Positions 63,881 through 64,000 of a stretch of DNA of 64,000 nt are shown here, piece by piece (within the stretch, counting starts at the first letter, position 1; each line of letters begins with the position of its first letter). This DNA is from Chrysomallon squamiferum (Eukaryota > Mollusca > Gastropoda > Neomphalida > Peltospiridae). Location of the stretch: the NCBI GenBank assembly GCA_012295275.1, contig CM022672.1:31749894-31813893 (forward strand), written 5' to 3'. Both the position numbers and the translations under genes were made by a program. The notes under the pieces are model-generated. The model saw only the letters and a program-made list of their open reading frames with translations, did no database searches and was not told the origin of the DNA.

Positions 63881-64000
63881 TTAAGTGTTCTCTATAATTC
63901 CTTTCTTTTTTCCACTTTTGTTGATAGTATTGAGATCTTCACTCTGATCAATGGCTAACTGTCGCTTGAGATCCAGCAACACACCCACTGCCTTGTTTAT
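63881..64000 (-). CDS. C-terminal exon, probable cytosolic methionyl-tRNA synthetase (WHEP domain), partial
   Basis: The enzyme charges tRNA-Met with methionine in the cytosol. The minus strand is open from the window edge to a TAA at 63,881-63,883. It encodes 39 residues: NKAVGVLLDLKRQLAIDQ, then a short lysine-rich tail (INKSGKKKG). The V-x-x-L-L-D-L-K-x-Q-L-A pattern is the second helix of a WHEP RNA-binding domain. WHEP with a basic tail right before the stop is the arrangement at the C-terminus of animal methionyl-tRNA synthetase; other WHEP synthetases carry it N-terminally or internally. The rest of the gene lies outside the window, so this is a family-pattern call on a short piece. 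Confidence 0.55.
   Translation of the reverse strand: MNKAVGVLLDLKRQLAIDQSEDLNTINKSGKKKGIIENT

Overview
This window is nuclear DNA from an animal, most likely a mollusc and perhaps a gastropod. Coding sequence is split by short GT-AG introns. The rest is AT-rich and crowded with microsatellites (AT, CT/GA, CA/GT, AAT/ATT, AAAT, TAG), minisatellites and decayed mobile elements. The molluscan call rests on the style of the glutamine synthetase and BTB-BACK proteins and on SINE-like fragments I associate with molluscs. It is inference, not proof.

Layout. A complete glutamine synthetase gene lies on the + strand: promoter and non-coding exon at about 2.2-2.37 kb, six coding exons at 4,344-9,730. 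Every exon joins in phase and the active-site residues fall exactly two positions before the human numbering, except that exon 6 carries two 1-base insertions. From 10 to 45 kb there is no intact gene. That stretch holds two copies of a segment with a broken LINE reverse transcriptase (23.1-25.4 and 33.4-35.2 kb), several copies of a promoter-and-exon-like unit (25.9-27.5, 41.5-43.1, 43.6-44.6 kb), a 15 x 38-bp minisatellite, a 4 x 96-bp minisatellite, a 2.2-kb inverted repeat and a hAT-type MITE with a perfect 8-bp target duplication. A two-exon BTB-BACK-PHR gene (45,628-47,190, +) follows, with one 1-base deletion in a T-run. From 53 to 62 kb the DNA is poorer in microsatellites. It contains a broken SCAN-like retrotransposon gag (about 58.0-58.9 kb) and several minus-strand exon-like blocks with good splice sites but no identified product. 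The right edge enters the last coding exon of what looks like cytosolic methionyl-tRNA synthetase (minus strand, C-terminal WHEP helix, stop at 63,881-63,883).

The identified genes are housekeeping or adaptor genes and do not form a pathway. The most interesting structure is how tandem duplication has copied functional signals: splice acceptors before glutamine synthetase exon 6, poly(A) signals after the gene, and promoter/first-exon-like units ahead of the BTB gene. All three coding frameshifts are single-base changes in homopolymers, so residual assembly error is the simplest explanation for them.
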